A stretch of DNA of 64,000 bases from Paramoeba atlantica. Its lineage: Eukaryota > Discosea. Below are positions 45,430 through 60,600 of the stretch, one piece after another. The notes under the pieces were generated by a model, which was not told the DNA's origin, did no database searches, and saw nothing but the letters and a program-made list of their open reading frames with translations. The stretch's first letter is position 1, and each line of letters starts with the position of its first letter. The DNA lies in assembly GCA_977017575.1 (NCBI GenBank), contig CDRNVI010000158.1, forward strand, positions 120,469 through 184,468, read 5' to 3'. The position numbers were made by a program, and so were the translations under genes.

Positions 45430-45647
45430 AGAAAAATAATTTTTGATTTCTTGAAAAAAAGTTTTCATTTGAGAAATCAACATTTTTTTTTTTTTGGATC
45501 ATTTTGTGAGGAAAAAGCACACAAAAAAATTATTTATTATTTGGAAATAAATTATGCTTTTGCGGTGCTTTTTTTTCTTTGTTTTTCTTGGTTGTTTTTG
45601 TTTTTTGTTTTTTTTGTTTTTTGTTTTTTTTTTGGGTGTGTGTTGAG

Positions 45648-48600
45648 ATGGGGAAAGGGGAGAAGGGGGAAGAGAGAAGAGAGGGGAGATTGTGGGGAGA
45701 GGATTTGGATGAGGTGATTGAAGAGTGGAATCGACAAATTGTCAAGAATGGGGATCCTCAAGAGATGGATCTTGAGGCAGATGGGGAAGGGGTTGAAGAT
45801 GAAGATGAGAAGAGACCTCCTGGTGCTCCACTCTATACACCTTGGTTGTGGCGAACTGGGATCTTTGCTGGTATTTTTCTTTCCTTTTTTTTTATTGAAA
45901 GAAACAAAAAATAAAAGAGTCTTTAATCGACAATCTCACTCGTTCGTCAGGTGAATTTGGTGATGCTTTCATTAATAATACCAACTTGGAAGGAGGAGAT
46001 GTTCCTTCTGCTTTGGAGCTTTTTATTCGAAATTGCAGTCCTCTTCTTGATCCAGAGAGCTCTCTGATTCCTTCTCTGTATTTACCTCTTTTTTCCCCCG
46101 AAGATCTCGCTTGTTTAAGGTTTAGTTTTTCTTTTTTTTCTTCGATCAGTGAGTCAACTGTGGATTCTCTCTTTGTTCTTCTGTAACAACCCCTCGATTC
46201 AATAGAGAAATTTATCGTGATTTGGAACAATGTATTGAACTTGGAAGAAGAATGAACAAGTTTCGATATAAAGCTGGTCTCTTTGTATCTTTTTTGAGTG
46301 ATTGGCTCAAGATGGTTCGAAATTTACCAGTTGGCCGAAGGATCATTATCAATGGTGGTTGGCTTGTCGCATATGCACATCGCCCACGTTTGAATTTCTT
46401 TGTTAAATTTCTTTCTTGATATCTTTTTTTCTCTCCTCGTGCTTCTTTCTCTCCCGCAATAAAAAGAATTTTATAGCAAGAGGACATGCGGTTATGTACA
46501 TTGTCGAGCGAGATTCAGAAGATGAGTATGGGTTTACAGCTATCAATACAGGTCTTTTTTCGATAAACCTCAAGAAATAACGAAAGTGTGAATTCTTATT
46601 CTTTTTATGCAGGAGAGGGAAATGACTTTCATCCAGTTTATCGAGGTTCATATCCCAAGGAAAAGAGACGAGCTGCAATCAGAATTGGCAAAATTCCTCC
46701 TGAATATATCCTCCAAGTTCCCAAATTGCTTTTTGTTTTTCTATAATATTATATCGATTTTGAACTCATTTTTGTTCAAATAGGAAGCTTTTTGGTATCT
46801 TTTGTTCGAGATGAGATATCAACCGAGCTCGATCCATGGGCCAGAACAATTGTATGAAGTTCTTCTTCCCTTCTTAGCAAACCATGGACCCCTTCCTGAT
46901 CCAAAGATCGGAGAAGATGGAGAGAAGATTGAAATTCGTGATATTACAATGTCCACGAATTTGAATGAACAAATTGAATTGGGAAATTGTGGCGATTTTG
47001 AGAGTATTCAGAGGAGTGGAACTTGTTTTTTCCGAATTATTTTGAGTACTTTACGTTATTGTTGTAAAAGAATTGGGTTTTCGATCAAGAAGGTTTTTTT
47101 TTTTTTAAATAGAAGTTCTTTGTTTTCTTCTTTTTGTCATTTTATCTTGATATTTTTCTCCTTCCATACAGAGAAAACAACTTATGTACGCAATAAGAAT
47201 GTCTCTTCTTTTTCGAGTCCAATATGACTTGACACAACTTAAACAAAAAGTTATTTCTGAAATTGCACATATGCCTTCTTTTATGGATTGTGCGGGTGAG
47301 GTTCAGAAAGGGCTTCCTGTTGCGCGAGATTACACTGAAAAGACTGAGGTTTTTTTTGATTTTTTCTCTCCTTGTTTTTGTTCTTTTCTATTTTTCTGAA
47401 AAAAAATGAGGCGAAATCTGACCCAGTATTTACAGACAGCAATTCGATTAGCATCAAGCAAATTGAGAGGGCTTGCGGGTGGTTGGCAATATTCTGATCA
47501 TAAAATTATTGATATGGCATGCGATGTCACAGCCCTTGCTGCTGTAAAAGAGGGGGAGAGACAATCTCTTGGCAAAGAAGGATTGTATCATGTTCGAACA
47601 TTAACAAATGTGATTCGAGAAGAGTGTCGGCAATTGGGGAAGGGGGTTGGGGCTCCACAATCTTTAGGGTTGTCGAAAGAGGAATCTCCTACTCATTGTT
47701 CAGTTTCTTCTTCTCCTTCTGGTTCGAATTCAGGGAGTTCTGTGTCAACTACGACGTTTAGACCACTTGATGGATGGGATCACCTTGCCGAAGGAGTTGA
47801 CGAAGAAGAAATTCAAAGCCTCATTGGAGATGTCACAGAAGCTCCTCCCCCTGTCTTTATTGATTTGCTTGAGACTCCTGGAGAAAAGGAACAGAATTGC
47901 GAAGAAAGGAGAAAACTGAAAGAGAAAGATTTGTGGTCATTTGAGGAGCTGGTAGAAGCCTTCGAGTTAACACAAAAGAGGGGAGAAACTTTGTATGCTC
48001 GAGGAGAAGCGACTGGAACTTCAACTCCGATTCACCAGGTCTCTTTTTATTTTTAGGAATGAAGAAAGTTTTTTTTTCTTATTTGGTGGATAGGTTTGTG
48101 TCTTGATCGAGCATTTTTTCTCGTGTGTTGTTCCACTTCCAACTGCAGCAGCAATTATTTCACTTAAAGGGGAGGGATGGTGTTGTGGGTCATTGACTTT
48201 AACTATTCAGAGGTCAATTTTTTCTTATTTAATCAACTATTTCAGATTCTCATTTTTTTTTTCAACAGGAGAGGTCTAAAAGCTTTGCATCGAATTGGAT
48301 TGCTCTATGTGTGTTCTTCCTTTTCTTTAGATACTCAAGATCGAGCTTTATCAAGTGCTCGGGTAGCAGTATTATTTTCGATTTTACAATGTTTTGATGG
48401 GCTCCTTCGTATTATTCCTGAAAGTCCTGAGATTTCTCCTCTTGCTTCCGTGCTTATAGAGCAACTCGTAACCGCTGATCGGCCTTATCGTGTGTCCATT
48501 GGCAGTTTTCAGTCAGACCTCACCTTTTTGAAGTTGTTTCCAAGAATGATTTTTCACAGACCCGAACAGTTGCATCTTGCTGAACAAGCTTTATCTTACT

Positions 48601-51600
48601 TTACTGATGGGGTTGATGTTATTGATTCCCTGAAGCTGCCTCCTTTTATTTCTCTTTTTGAATGGGTTTCTGATAGTGATCGGCAACTCACTCAATTTAG
48701 GGTGGAGGCTTCGGATATTATGATGACTTTCACTTCAAGAGTGTATGAATTCCAGAACAAAAGTATTTCCAAGTCTCTTCAAACACGAGCAATATCACTT
48801 AGCCGATTCGCTCAACGCAAGAAAGGGGGTGTCAGCGAAGGAGAAACAAATGTAAAAAAAGAAAAAAAGGAAGAAGAAGAACAACCTTCATCTGTTCCAG
48901 CTCCACCTACTCGACACCATCTCCCCACTTCCAATACTGTTACCCCATCTCCTCATGTTATTCTTGATGGATCACGTGGTGGTGGTGGTGGGCCTCCTCC
49001 TGCTCCTGCTCCCCCATCTTCAGGAGGAGGTGTTCCTCCTCCCCCACCCCCACCAAGTGGACCATCACAAAAAGGTCCTCCTCCCCCACCTGCAGCGCCA
49101 CCATCAGGACCATCACGGAGTGGAAAGATTCCTCCTCCACCAAAAGGGTCCCCAACCCCACCACCGCCAGGATCTGGATCAGAGATGAATCGAAGAGGGA
49201 TTATGCAAGCGATTAAGAGAGCGAAAGGAGACCCAACAAGGCTCCCACAGTCAATGAAAGCAAAGCCACCTACCGAAGCGCCAAAATTATCCAAAGAGGA
49301 AGAGAAGAAAGTGACCGTATTTCGAGACAAGTTGGATTTGTATTGTGCGAATGAAGCAAAGTGGGAAAGATACAATTGCCCGGAGTTTGCGTATTTGCGA
49401 GACTTAACATTTTTAACAAAACTGTCAATGGAACCAATGGACCAATTGCTGGAAAAGAATCCTTATTTATCATCTAAAAAATTGAAACCTTCAAATTTCG
49501 TGGCTGTTTGGCATCATCAAGACGCAAACTTGAATGTAGCGAAGGTGGGGGTCCATATTGCAGATCAAAGAAAATTGGGGATTTCATCAGAACATCCAAA
49601 ATCTCCTGTTGAACCTGATCGATTTGTTCCACCAACAATCTCTGAGATGCCACAAAAACCTCATATTTTAGCTTTGATGATGTTTGGATTTGATCCTGCA
49701 AAGGCAGAAGAGTATTCGACACAAAAAGATCCAAAAACTGCGGCTGTGTCAGAAGAAGATATCCAACATATGTCAACTATCCCGACATTTAATGGTTCTT
49801 TGAGTCCGCATGAAGTGATTGAGTTGGCTTCTCTTCTGACTGTCCCTTTTACCAATGTTCCATTGGTTCTTTCTTTCTTTACGAATGCGATTGGTTCGTT
49901 ATTGAATCGAGATCTTCAACATATATTAGAGAGTGTTCTTTTTGAGCCAAGACATTTCAATCCTCAACCAAGTGGGTTAGAGAGTGTTCCTGTTCCTCTC
50001 ACTCAGAGAGAAAGACAGTTTGGAACTAGAAAAGGGGTTCTTGTCCAGGAGTTGAGTCTTTCTCCTTCAACTACTCTCTCTCCTTTGAGGGAATTGCTTG
50101 TTTCTGGTACAAGGTTGTGCATTGGAGATCATCGTTCTTCTTTTGCGATTTTGTTGTTGTTTTTGACGAGGACAGCGATTCGTGTTGCCCTTTTTTGGGT
50201 TTGGATTCTTTCTCATCCTGAGGATTCTTCTTTTTCTCTTCTCTCTGATCCCCTTACTTCCGAACTCCTTTCATCATGGTTTGAGACGGTCTCTTCATCA
50301 CTTACACCAAAACTCGAGTTATTATTATCCTATGCTGTAAAAGCAGATGACACAGGAAGCCAAGTTTTAATTCGTTCTCATTTGATTATGTGCGGTGACC
50401 TTTTAATGGAGATGGAGAAGATTTTTGTGTTGCTTGAAAGAGAGAGAGAAGGGAGAAAGGAGGGAAGGGAAGAAGAGGTTGGGAGGGTGTTGGATAGTCA
50501 TATTCGACATACTGCATATGTAATTTCTTGGCATAGTAAGGGGAATGATGAAGCTCAAAAGTTGACTGAGATTGAAGTTGCTCCTCAAGGAAAGGTCTCT
50601 TTTTTTTTGAGTTTGATCTAATTTTATTTATTTAATCAATTCAGTGTATTTGACCTTTTTTTTTTTTTTAAATTCTTTTATATCTTTTATTTCTTTCAGG
50701 GAATCGAAAAGAAATCAAGTAAAAAAAAGCAAGTTGTAGAATTTAAATTTCATGCTCCTCTTGGTGGAGTTCCGATCTCTTCTGCCTTTCTATTTACTCA
50801 AAAATGGCGAAAAGATATTTTGTGCTATGTGTTTCACACGAATTTACAATGCAAGATGGCATCACCCTCTTTTTCTTCTGTCTTATTTTCTCTTTCTCTT
50901 TCTTCTCCTTCTCGCCGAAACGGATTGGGGAAGTTGTTGTCTGATATTTCTTCTCTTTCTTTGCACATTACGATCGAAGAGAAGAATAAAAGAGAGAGTG
51001 ACGGAGAGGGAGATTTGGGGGATTGGATGCGAGTTGAACATGAAGGTATCCTCTCTTTTTTCTCTCTCTCTTTTTTCTCAGTTTCAAAAAATCTTTTTTT
51101 TTACAGTGGGGGTTTTTCAACACAAAACGGAGGGAATTGAAGTCAATTTTCAGACCCTAGAAGTTCATTTTAATCGCCGTTCGTTTGTTCCTACTCCACC
51201 TGATGTTTTGTCTCACCCTGATTTCTCTTCTCTTATTCCTGCTTCTTCTCAGGTGCCCACCCTCTTTTTCATTCTTTTTCTTTTTCTATGGCTCTCAACT
51301 TAACATTTTTTTTCTTCTCCCAGCCATATTGCGTCATCAAAAGCCGTCACGCAAATCGACTCTCTCTCCGCGTACTTCACAAAAATGTGCCATATGAAGT
51401 GGAAGCATGGAAACCTTTGAAGAAATGGACAGAAGAAATGAAATCTGTTCTGGGTGTTCCTCTTGTCGTTCCCCCCTCTCCTTCTCCCTCTCCCTCTCCT
51501 TCTCCCTCCCCTTCTTCCTCTTCTTCCTTAAGGGAAATATCCACATCCCCAATTTCATTCACAAAGATACCCATCGCGACTTCTATCACTCCCTCTCCCT

Positions 51601-54600
51601 CCCCCTTCTCTCCCTCCCCTTTCTCTTCTTCTCCGATCTCTTCTTTCTCCACTTCCCCTCTCTCATCTTTCTTTTCTTCCCCTCCTTCACTTTCTCTCTT
51701 CTCTTCCTCTCCCCCACCTCCCCCTCCCCCCTCCACCTCCCCTCCTCCCTCTTCTCTTCTTCGTCCTTCCTCTCCTTCCTCTCCTTTAAATCCCTCTTTC
51801 CTTCGCCCGACATCTCCCTCATTTGCCCTCTCTCCTCTCTCTCTTTTACAATATTGGGGAAACAAAATGGTAAAATATAAACCCAAAAGTTGTGGATGGC
51901 TCTCTCAATTCTTTGATCCTATTCTAGAAGACTCTTCAACAAAATTGTCCCTTTCTTTGGACAATGTGACGATTTGGATGACGGAAGGTTACGAAGATGA
52001 GTGGAATTCTCCCTCTCCTCTCGCTCTTTCTTCCTTTCGTCTTCTTATGTTAGTCTCTCCTCCTCCCTCATTCCGTTCTACTTCTCTCCCCGCCCAATCC
52101 CATTTATATTACGAAATTGTTCCAGTTCCTGAACATCGATCTTTTCTCTCTTTTGCAATTCGAGAGAGTGGGAGGAGAGTAAGAAGAGAGATGGTCTTTT
52201 GTTCAGATTATATGTATTCTCTCTGTGATTTTGCGCCAAGTGGAGAGAAAAGATTGTTACCTTGGCCAATTGGGACTGAAAATGCAGCAGGAAATTTATT
52301 TGGTTTGTTTAAAATTTTTTTTTTGGTTGAGAAATAGATTTTTCGGTCCAATAATATTTTTTTTTTCCTTTCCAATTTTGTTCTTGTATTTTTTCTCACT
52401 TTGATCCTCTTTTTTTTTAGGTTGTTTATTAGATGAAGAAGGAAAATTGATAACTAACAGAGAAGATCGAGAAAGTGTTGAGAGTGTGGTTATTCGAAGA
52501 CCAGTCGCGAAATGGGTTTTGGAATATCTTGAGGAGAGAGAGAGAAAAGAGAAGAGAGGAAAAGAGATGAGAGAAGAGAGACATGGGAAAAGTAGGGGAG
52601 AAAAGAAAAAAAAGAGAACAAGAGAGGGAGAAGAGGAATTTATTTCGAGAGAGTTTATGAGTGGAATTTTGCCCGATCCTCTTCTTGATGCATTTCACTT
52701 TTGGAAAATAGAGAGAAAAAGAAGGAGAAAAGAGAAAAGTGGAGAGAGAAAAAGAAAAAAGAGACAATATATTATTGGGTATGGAAAGAGACAAGAAGAG
52801 TGTCTTTCAGGAAGTGGGAGAGTCATTTTGGATTGGTGGGGAAATCATTCATTTTTATTGATTGAGTTAGAAGAAGAGAAAGAAGAGAGAGAGGGGAACA
52901 GGTGGAAAGGGATTGTACATCGGGTTCCGTTGAAAAGGATCTTGGATTCGAATCAGAGAGAAAAAGAAGGGAAAGGAGGAGAGAGAGGAGGAGAGGAGAG
53001 AGAGATGGTTTTGTTGGATGTGTTGTTTGAAGAGAGAGAGAGTACTCTTGGTGAGATTGCTCAGAGGATGGGGCAACTTGATAATTTTTCTCATATCTTG
53101 GTAATTGTTTCTTTTCTTTTCTTCTTTCTGTTTAGAAATATTCTGAACTTATTTTAAATAATTTCTTTCTCTCTTTCCTCTCGTCTCAGGTCTGGTCAGA
53201 AAGTAATGCACGTCCAGGAGAATGTGCTCAAATTAGTATTGCTGAACTCCCTCGCCTTCGTCTCCGTTTTGCAATGAAGGAAATTAATTCTTTTCCAAAA
53301 AGAAAAAAATTGTTTTCTTTGGATCATAGTGATTTGTTTGTTTGCGATGATGAAGGGGGATTGATGTTTGCAGACAGGTTTTTTGTTTTTTATTCTTCTA
53401 TTTTGAGAAATAGAGAAAGAGAAGAGAGTTATAAACTAATGTGAATGAGGATAGGTATACATCTTGTTTATTGCATGGGATTGTGATGCAGAATCGGTTT
53501 GGACAACATTTTTTGCTTGTTCCAAATTATAAACTTTGTCGTGTTGAGGTTCTATTTTTTCTTTCATTCCTTTCTGATCTGTAATTCGAAATATCTCATT
53601 TGTCCAAATCAGGTGAGAAGTTGTCCTTTTTCTTCTCCTTTAATCTCTTTCAGGAGTGACAAGGATTGGTTGTCACACGTTAGGACGGGTTATTATCTTT
53701 ATCCAATTCATCCTTCTGGGTCATTTATGGTGATGGGATCTTTTGCGGGGGCTTTGTATATGGTTTTGTTGAGGTTATTGAGGCGAGATTATGAAGGTTT
53801 AATTTCCTTTCTTCTTTTTCTCCTTTTCTATCACTCATATTTTTTTCATTTTACAGAAGCGAGTACTCTACTGAGCACCTGTTCCTCAGATGGACCATTC
53901 ACCAAGGAAGAGCAATGGATAATATCCCAATTCAAAGCCACAGAAACAGATGCTCACCCCAATGCACACGCCCTCCGACTCAGAATTGCAGTTCTTTGTC
54001 TCGAACATTCACCAGAATTGATACAATGGGATCAAGTTGAAGAAGATCTTTTTGATTATTTGCAAAAATATCCGCATGTTGCAGCGTTGTGTAGACTAAC
54101 TGGGGAAGAAGAACGCCTTTTGCTTGAGTTTTTAGTTCAGATGCAAGATGGGAGGTTGATTCAGTTCCCAACTACCTTGCGATTGAGGTATTTACAAGCC
54201 TTGAGTGATGCGAAAGAGACTGATGAGTCAAAGACTTTAGCTTTGCCACGACAAACTCGATATGGTGGGGCGAGATTGAGGGCATTGTATGTGCATTCTT
54301 TTCGGTATTGTAAATCAACTTTTGAAAAGAGAACGGGGCATTTGTATTATAATTATAGACGACCTGGAAATTCCGATACAGTTCCTGTAACGGGTGTGGC
54401 GGCATTTAAATTAATGCAAAAATTAATAGATGATAATATGTATGGTCAGACACATCACACCGGTTTTTTTTTATTGTATGAGATGATGTTGGGGAGAACA
54501 CACGTTCGAATTTGTCCTGAGAATGAACCGATTGAGTTGAAGCAGAGAGAGATCGGCGTCTCTCCGAACGAAAAAGAGGATCGGGGTCACTTGAAGAGGG

Positions 54601-57600
54601 TAATGGCAATTGAGAAGAATGAGGGACCAAGATACCGTTCTACCTGTCTTGTTTTGGCCAAGTTAATGCTGTATACTCTTTACTTTCGTTATGAAACACC
54701 TCGTGGTCTCCCCCCAGACACAGGATGCAGTTTTGCTTTCCTTCCTCTCATTCTCTCCTCTCTTGAGAGTGACCCCACCTACAAAGAACATTCATGGCGT
54801 TTCCCTTCTCTTCCTTATTCAAAGTATCTCCCTCTTATGTCTTCTTCGCACACTGGGCCAGCTCGAGCACAACAAGCTGGATTTTGGGGAGACAGGAGCC
54901 CAAATGGTATTGCAATAGATTTTGAAAGATTGATGACGCGTGCGGCCGTTGTGTATAGTCACGGATCATCTTGGGGGAGGAACGGAGCTTTTCAGTATGC
55001 GAAATTGAAGTTTCCAAATTATTATTGTGAGTTAGGGGATCCTGCTTTGATTGTCATCAGCCCTCAGATGAGTTTGAATTGTCGTCCTGAAGTTACCAGA
55101 TTTGATTGTGAAGAGGTTTATTTTATTTTATTATTATTTTTTTGGAATTTGGTGGAGAAAAAAATCTTTTTCTTGATTTTCCTTCTTTTCTAACCTTTTC
55201 TCTTTTCCTAGATCAAACTTAAACCATTCCATTACAAAGATATCAACCATCTTCCCGAAACTGAATTAGACTTTTCTGTTTTAAATTTTTCAAAAAAAGA
55301 GATTGAGGCGATGGGGACACAGCCTTTAGGAGTGATTGGTCTTGATCGATTTGTTTTGACTCAGAAAATGAAAGATGTTGAGAGTGAAGGAGACGGGGAA
55401 AGTGAAAGAGAGAAGACACAAATGAAAGGAATTGAAGAATTGTTTGGGTCATTAGAAACGTTGAAAACCGCTCAATGTTTCGTCGCTCAAAATATTCTCA
55501 ATCGAATGAAGAACGATATTTCTCTTTCTGAAGAAAAGAACCTCTCTCGCGAGATTTCTTCACTCTCTTTTCTCTCTCAAAGACAGCTCAAAGTGATAAG
55601 AGGAGGATTATTACAAGAGGGTTCTCTTTCTCGATCAATGACAGATCATACAGCTTATTTATTGCGTGACGCACTTGAAAAATTGTCTGAGTTTCAGAAA
55701 GAGTTGTTTGAGAGACAAAAGAGAGATACGAAATGTGTTTTGTGTGGGGTGAGAGGGGTTGAATTGTTGGCAAATCAGTTTCCTGTTGAGGTTTCGAGTG
55801 AAGATGTTCATGATGATGCAGCTACAAATGTGGTAATTTTTTCTTTTACTTTTTAGAATCTGTTTTATTTCAAATGAGCTTAGAATTTTTTGCTGGTTGT
55901 TGTGAGTTTGATAAAAATTGAATAATTTTTGGTAATTTTTTATATTTAGGTGGTGAAAAAATTATCTTTTCTGTTACAACGTCAAGCTGGAGCGAAGAGT
56001 TGGCTGACATTTCATTTGTTGTGTCGTGCGTTGATGTGCCAAGATTCGTGGGAAGCTTTAGAAACTTATAATCCATTTTTAACAAAAGTGGTTTGTTTTT
56101 CTTTTTTTTAATTTTGGATTTTTGATGTTATTTTTTTTTTAATTGTTTTGTTTTTCTAGCGGTGTGGAAAAATGCTTCAAGCTCTTTGTGGTGTTCTTTT
56201 CCGTTCCATTCGGGTCAGTCAAGTCAACTCGACCATTGCAGGAGTATCACAATTAATTTCATTAATTCGAAATGTTTTACAAGCTGAGGTGGATCTCACA
56301 GCTGTTCCTCTTTGTCTTTCTTATTTGTGGGGGAAGAGAGGAAAAGAGAAAGGAGAAGGGGAATTAGAATGGATTTTTTCATCGAAAATGAAGTTGAGAG
56401 CGATGGAAAAGTGTGGACATGATATTGAAGATGCTGCGATTGTATTAAAAATGTATTTGGAGAATTTGGATGGAATTAAAGATAAAATTGGAGAGTTGGA
56501 CACGCATAATCGGTTTGATGAAAGAGAGAGAATTCAATTGTCGTATATGGTTTTTCATATGTGTGAATTTGATGTGGCGGAATCTGTTGATTTGTTGGAG
56601 AAAGTGAAAGCAAAAGTTTTATTGGATTTGGCAAGAAGGAGATGTTGTTATGAGGGGTTGGAGTTGAGATTGTTAGGAGGAGAGGGCCAAACAGAGACAA
56701 ATCTCCTCAAAGGGGGAGGGAGAGATCATATTTCAAAGTTATCTGCAACAATTCATTTGTTGCAACATACTGGAGAGAGCGTTGCGGGGCTGGTGTCGTC
56801 ACAGAGATATTATGTGGATGTGTCAGGGAGTGGGGAGTGTCAATTTGATCCTCGATTTTTAGTTTTTGAGTTTGTTTCTTCCTTTTTGTTGAGGAAGAGA
56901 CAGATTGCTTTGGTGAAGGATTTTATTTCTTCTGCTCGAGAAGGGAAGAGTAGTGTCCAACAGGTTATTTTTCTAATTACTTCCTTTCTTTTTGACTTTT
57001 ATTTCTGTTTTCTTTGATTAAAAATTCAAAAATCTCAATCAAAAAAAAACAGATGATCATGGGAGCAGGTAAAACCACAGTTATCTGCCCTCTCTTGGCT
57101 CTTCTTTTGGCGGATGGGAAATCTCTTGTGACGCTGGTTGTTCCTTCGGCTCTTTTGGAGATGTCTCGTTCTGTTTTGAGGGCTTGTTTTTCAAATGTCA
57201 TTACCAAACGAGTTTCTCATTTCTTTCTCTTTTTTCCTCTTCTTCTCTCTTTTCTAATTTCCTTTGGACCAGGTTTATTCTTTCCATTTCGATAGGTATT
57301 CAAGTAGTGAGAGTTCGAATCAACATATGGATATGAGGAGACTCAGAGTTATGCTCGAGGTTTTCATTTCTTTCTTTTCTGTAATATTGATTTCTTTCAT
57401 CAGTTCTTTTTACGAAATTTTATTTTTTGTTTCGTTTTCTAGGTGGCACGTTCACAAAGAGGGGTGGTTTGTACAACACCCGAAGCAGTGAAAAGTCTCA
57501 TGTTAATGAATGTTGATATTCTCTCCATTATTGAACAATATGAAAGGGATGTTGTTGCTCCTCTCCTTTTGTCAAAAGAAAGAGAGAGAGAAGAGAGAGA

Positions 57601-60600
57601 GAGGTTGAATCAGAAGGGAGGAGAGAGGGTGGTCGTTGGGTTGGGGAAAAATAAGAAAACAGAAGAAGAGATTACAGAGGATGATATTCGCCCTGTTTCG
57701 CTGAGATTGAAACAGTTGAATCAAATTGCAACAGAGATTTCTTCTATTATTGAAATTTGGGGTGAAGGGGATAAAGAAGAGGAGAGGGAAGAAGAAGAAG
57801 AGAAGAAAGAAGAAGAGGAAAGGGTGAAGGAAGAGATTGAAGAAAAGAAATTAGAAGAGAAAGAAAAAGAGAAAGAAGAGGAAAAACAGCAAAAAGAAAC
57901 GACACAACCAATCCGAAAAAGAAGAGATATTGTCCTCCTTGAATCAAACACGTCCTCAACAAAAAAAAAGAGACAAATCAGAGACAAAACAAGAGCAGGA
58001 AAAGGAATTGTTCTTTTGGATGAAGTTGACGTCATTCTCCATCCTCTTTTCAGTGAACTGAATTTTCCAATCGGGAAAAAAGAGTCTCTTCCTCTCTCTC
58101 CTGAGAGATGGGAATTTCCTGTCTTTCTTTTTGAGAGGATTTTGAGGGTTGTGAAGGAGGAGAGGGAGAGGAGAAAGAAGGGAGGAAAAGAGAAAATAGA
58201 GAAGGAAAAGGAAGGAGAAGTTGAAAGAAAAGAAGAAGCGATCTTGAGAGGATTAAGAGAAAAGATGAGAGAGGGAAGAGAGAGAAGAGGGATACAACTA
58301 TCTCCTCATTTTGTTCTTCTTGATCGTTCTTTTTATGAAAAGGAATTGAGTTTTTTTATGGCAAATATTTCTGTTTTGTGGGTTTTAGAACAGAGTTCTA
58401 TTCAGGTTTGTTTCTCTCTCTTCTCTTCTCTCTTCTTCTCTTATCTGATTTCTTTCTCTTTTCCAGGAGGATTTGATGCATCACGATCAATCAATTGATT
58501 ACAAAGAAGTGATGGTCTCCTACGTTCTTGCCAAAAAAGAAATCTCTTTCCCTTCTCTCTCATCTCCCCCCTCTTCACCCCCTCTCTCTTCTTCTTCTTC
58601 TCCCTCTTCCCCCTCTCGGACATACGAGATAAACACTCTAATTTCGGAACAATTCAGTGGATATTCTGTCTCACTCTTGAATCTTGTGAGAGATTGGGTG
58701 ACATCTTTATTGCCACATTGTTTGTCGAAGATTGACCGGGTTCATTATGGGATTATGCAACCGCGAGATATGGATCGGTTCTTTCTTTGCTCTCTCTTTC
58801 TTTCTTTCTCTCTCTTTCTCTCTCTTTCTCTCCACCTTCTTATCCTTTCATCTTTTTCTCTCTCTCACCTGACGAATATTTTTGAAGATGGAAGGCTGTT
58901 TATGGATCAGATGGTGGTGCGGAGGTGTCTCTTTCTTCTCTACCTGTTCTCTCTCCCCGGCAGCTTCTTGCGATTCCTTTTGTTGGAAAAGATGTTCCTT
59001 CTCAAGCGAGCGAGTTTGCTCATCCTGATGTTTTGATTGGTTTTTTCTCTCGATTTTTCTCCTCTCTTTCTCTTTTAATTTTTTTTTTTAGGCTTGAGTA
59101 TTCTTGCATATCGATATGAGGGAATGAGAGCGAGAGATATCAAATTACTCATCAGGTGTGTGAATTAATTTCCATTTTCAATCTCTTTTTTCATTTGTGT
59201 TGACTAAAAATTATTTTTAGGGAGATGAAACATTCTTTATTAATGGAGGCTGGAGCGTTTGTTGATCGACCATCTTCAATATTGTTTGAGAAATGGATCT
59301 GTAGAGAAGGAGATGGAGAAGGATTGGATAAGGAAAGAGAAGAGAAAGAAAAAGAAAAGGAAAGAGCTCCTGTTTTGCCACTAGAAATCATCCAAACAGA
59401 AGATGAACAACAAATGGAATTATTACTCGATGTATTAAAGAATCGGGGTGATGTTGTGAGGTATTATTTATTGAGAGTTGTTTTCCCTTCGACAACGCAA
59501 CAACAGCGTGTCAAGGTAATCTTTTTTCTTCTTCTTCCTCTCCCCTTTCCCTCTTCTTTCTTTGGCTTTGTTGCTCACTTTGATTATATTAGCTTCAAGC
59601 AAGTGGGCAAGATTTAGGATCAGACATGTTATTTGGTTTACGCCTTGGTTTCTCTGGAACTCCCTCTGGTTTTGTTTTCTTTTTCTTTTTCATTTCACAT
59701 CCTATTTTTCCCAAATTTCAAAGCAATTGACAAATAAACCCAGATGTCCTCCCTCGTCAAATCCGTCCTTGTCGATACGAACCAGGCTCAGAAGCCCAAG
59801 TTCTTCACACTCTCACAGATCCAAACACAATCTCTGTTCAAATTCTCCCAAACGAAGATTGGAGAGTGACAACACTCATTAAAAATGTGACGTCCTCAGG
59901 TGCCAATTGCTTGATTGATGCAGGGGCGTTGATTACTGGGATGAGCAATGAGGAAGTTGCGAGAGCTTTGTTGGCTTGTGCTGGCAAGAGGTATCGGGGT
60001 TGTGTGTTTTTGGATCACTTGGATCGGAAGATGATTGTTGATCGGAGTGGATCCCCTGCTTTGCCTTTGGGAAGATCTGGTTTTTTTTCTTCTTTTGTTT
60101 GTTTATTTTCCTTTTTTTGAGTCTAACTCTTTTGAAGGAATCCCATTGGAAAGTCGAATGACATTCTTTGACCAAGTCCACACAACTGGAATGGATATCT
60201 CCCAACCAATTGACGCCCAGGCAACAGTTCTATTAGGAAAAGATATGACCTTTCGAGATTATGCACAGGCTTGTTGGAGGATGAGAGGATTGGGGAGAGG
60301 ACAATCTGTTCGGGTTGTTGTGGTGAGGGAACTCGAAACTTTGGTTTTTGGAGTGTCAAATAGTGGGGATTTGAGGTCTGATATTGTGCAATGGTTGTTG
60401 TTGAACTCGATCAAAAGCGAGCATTTGCAACAGATGCAACTTTGCCATCAAGATATTGCTTATACTTGGAGGAAATTTGCTTTTAATCAACTCCAGAATC
60501 TCTCAAAATTGAATTTGGAGTTGAATATTCATACGTTGAAAGAGGCTCAAGAGTCTTTTGATTTGGTGGTTCCTCGTCCTAAGTTTCATGAAATGGACCC

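Noticed and set aside
48900-49260. Formin (FH1)-like gene suggested by the poly-Pro stretch
   Set aside because: No FH2 domain follows (no GNYMN-type motif); the downstream residues continue the DUF3638-type protein.
48953-49375. Gly-rich minus-strand frame in the giant gene
   Set aside because: It is the complement of the poly-Pro segment; the plus frame is continuous for over 2.3 kb and in phase with flanking exons.
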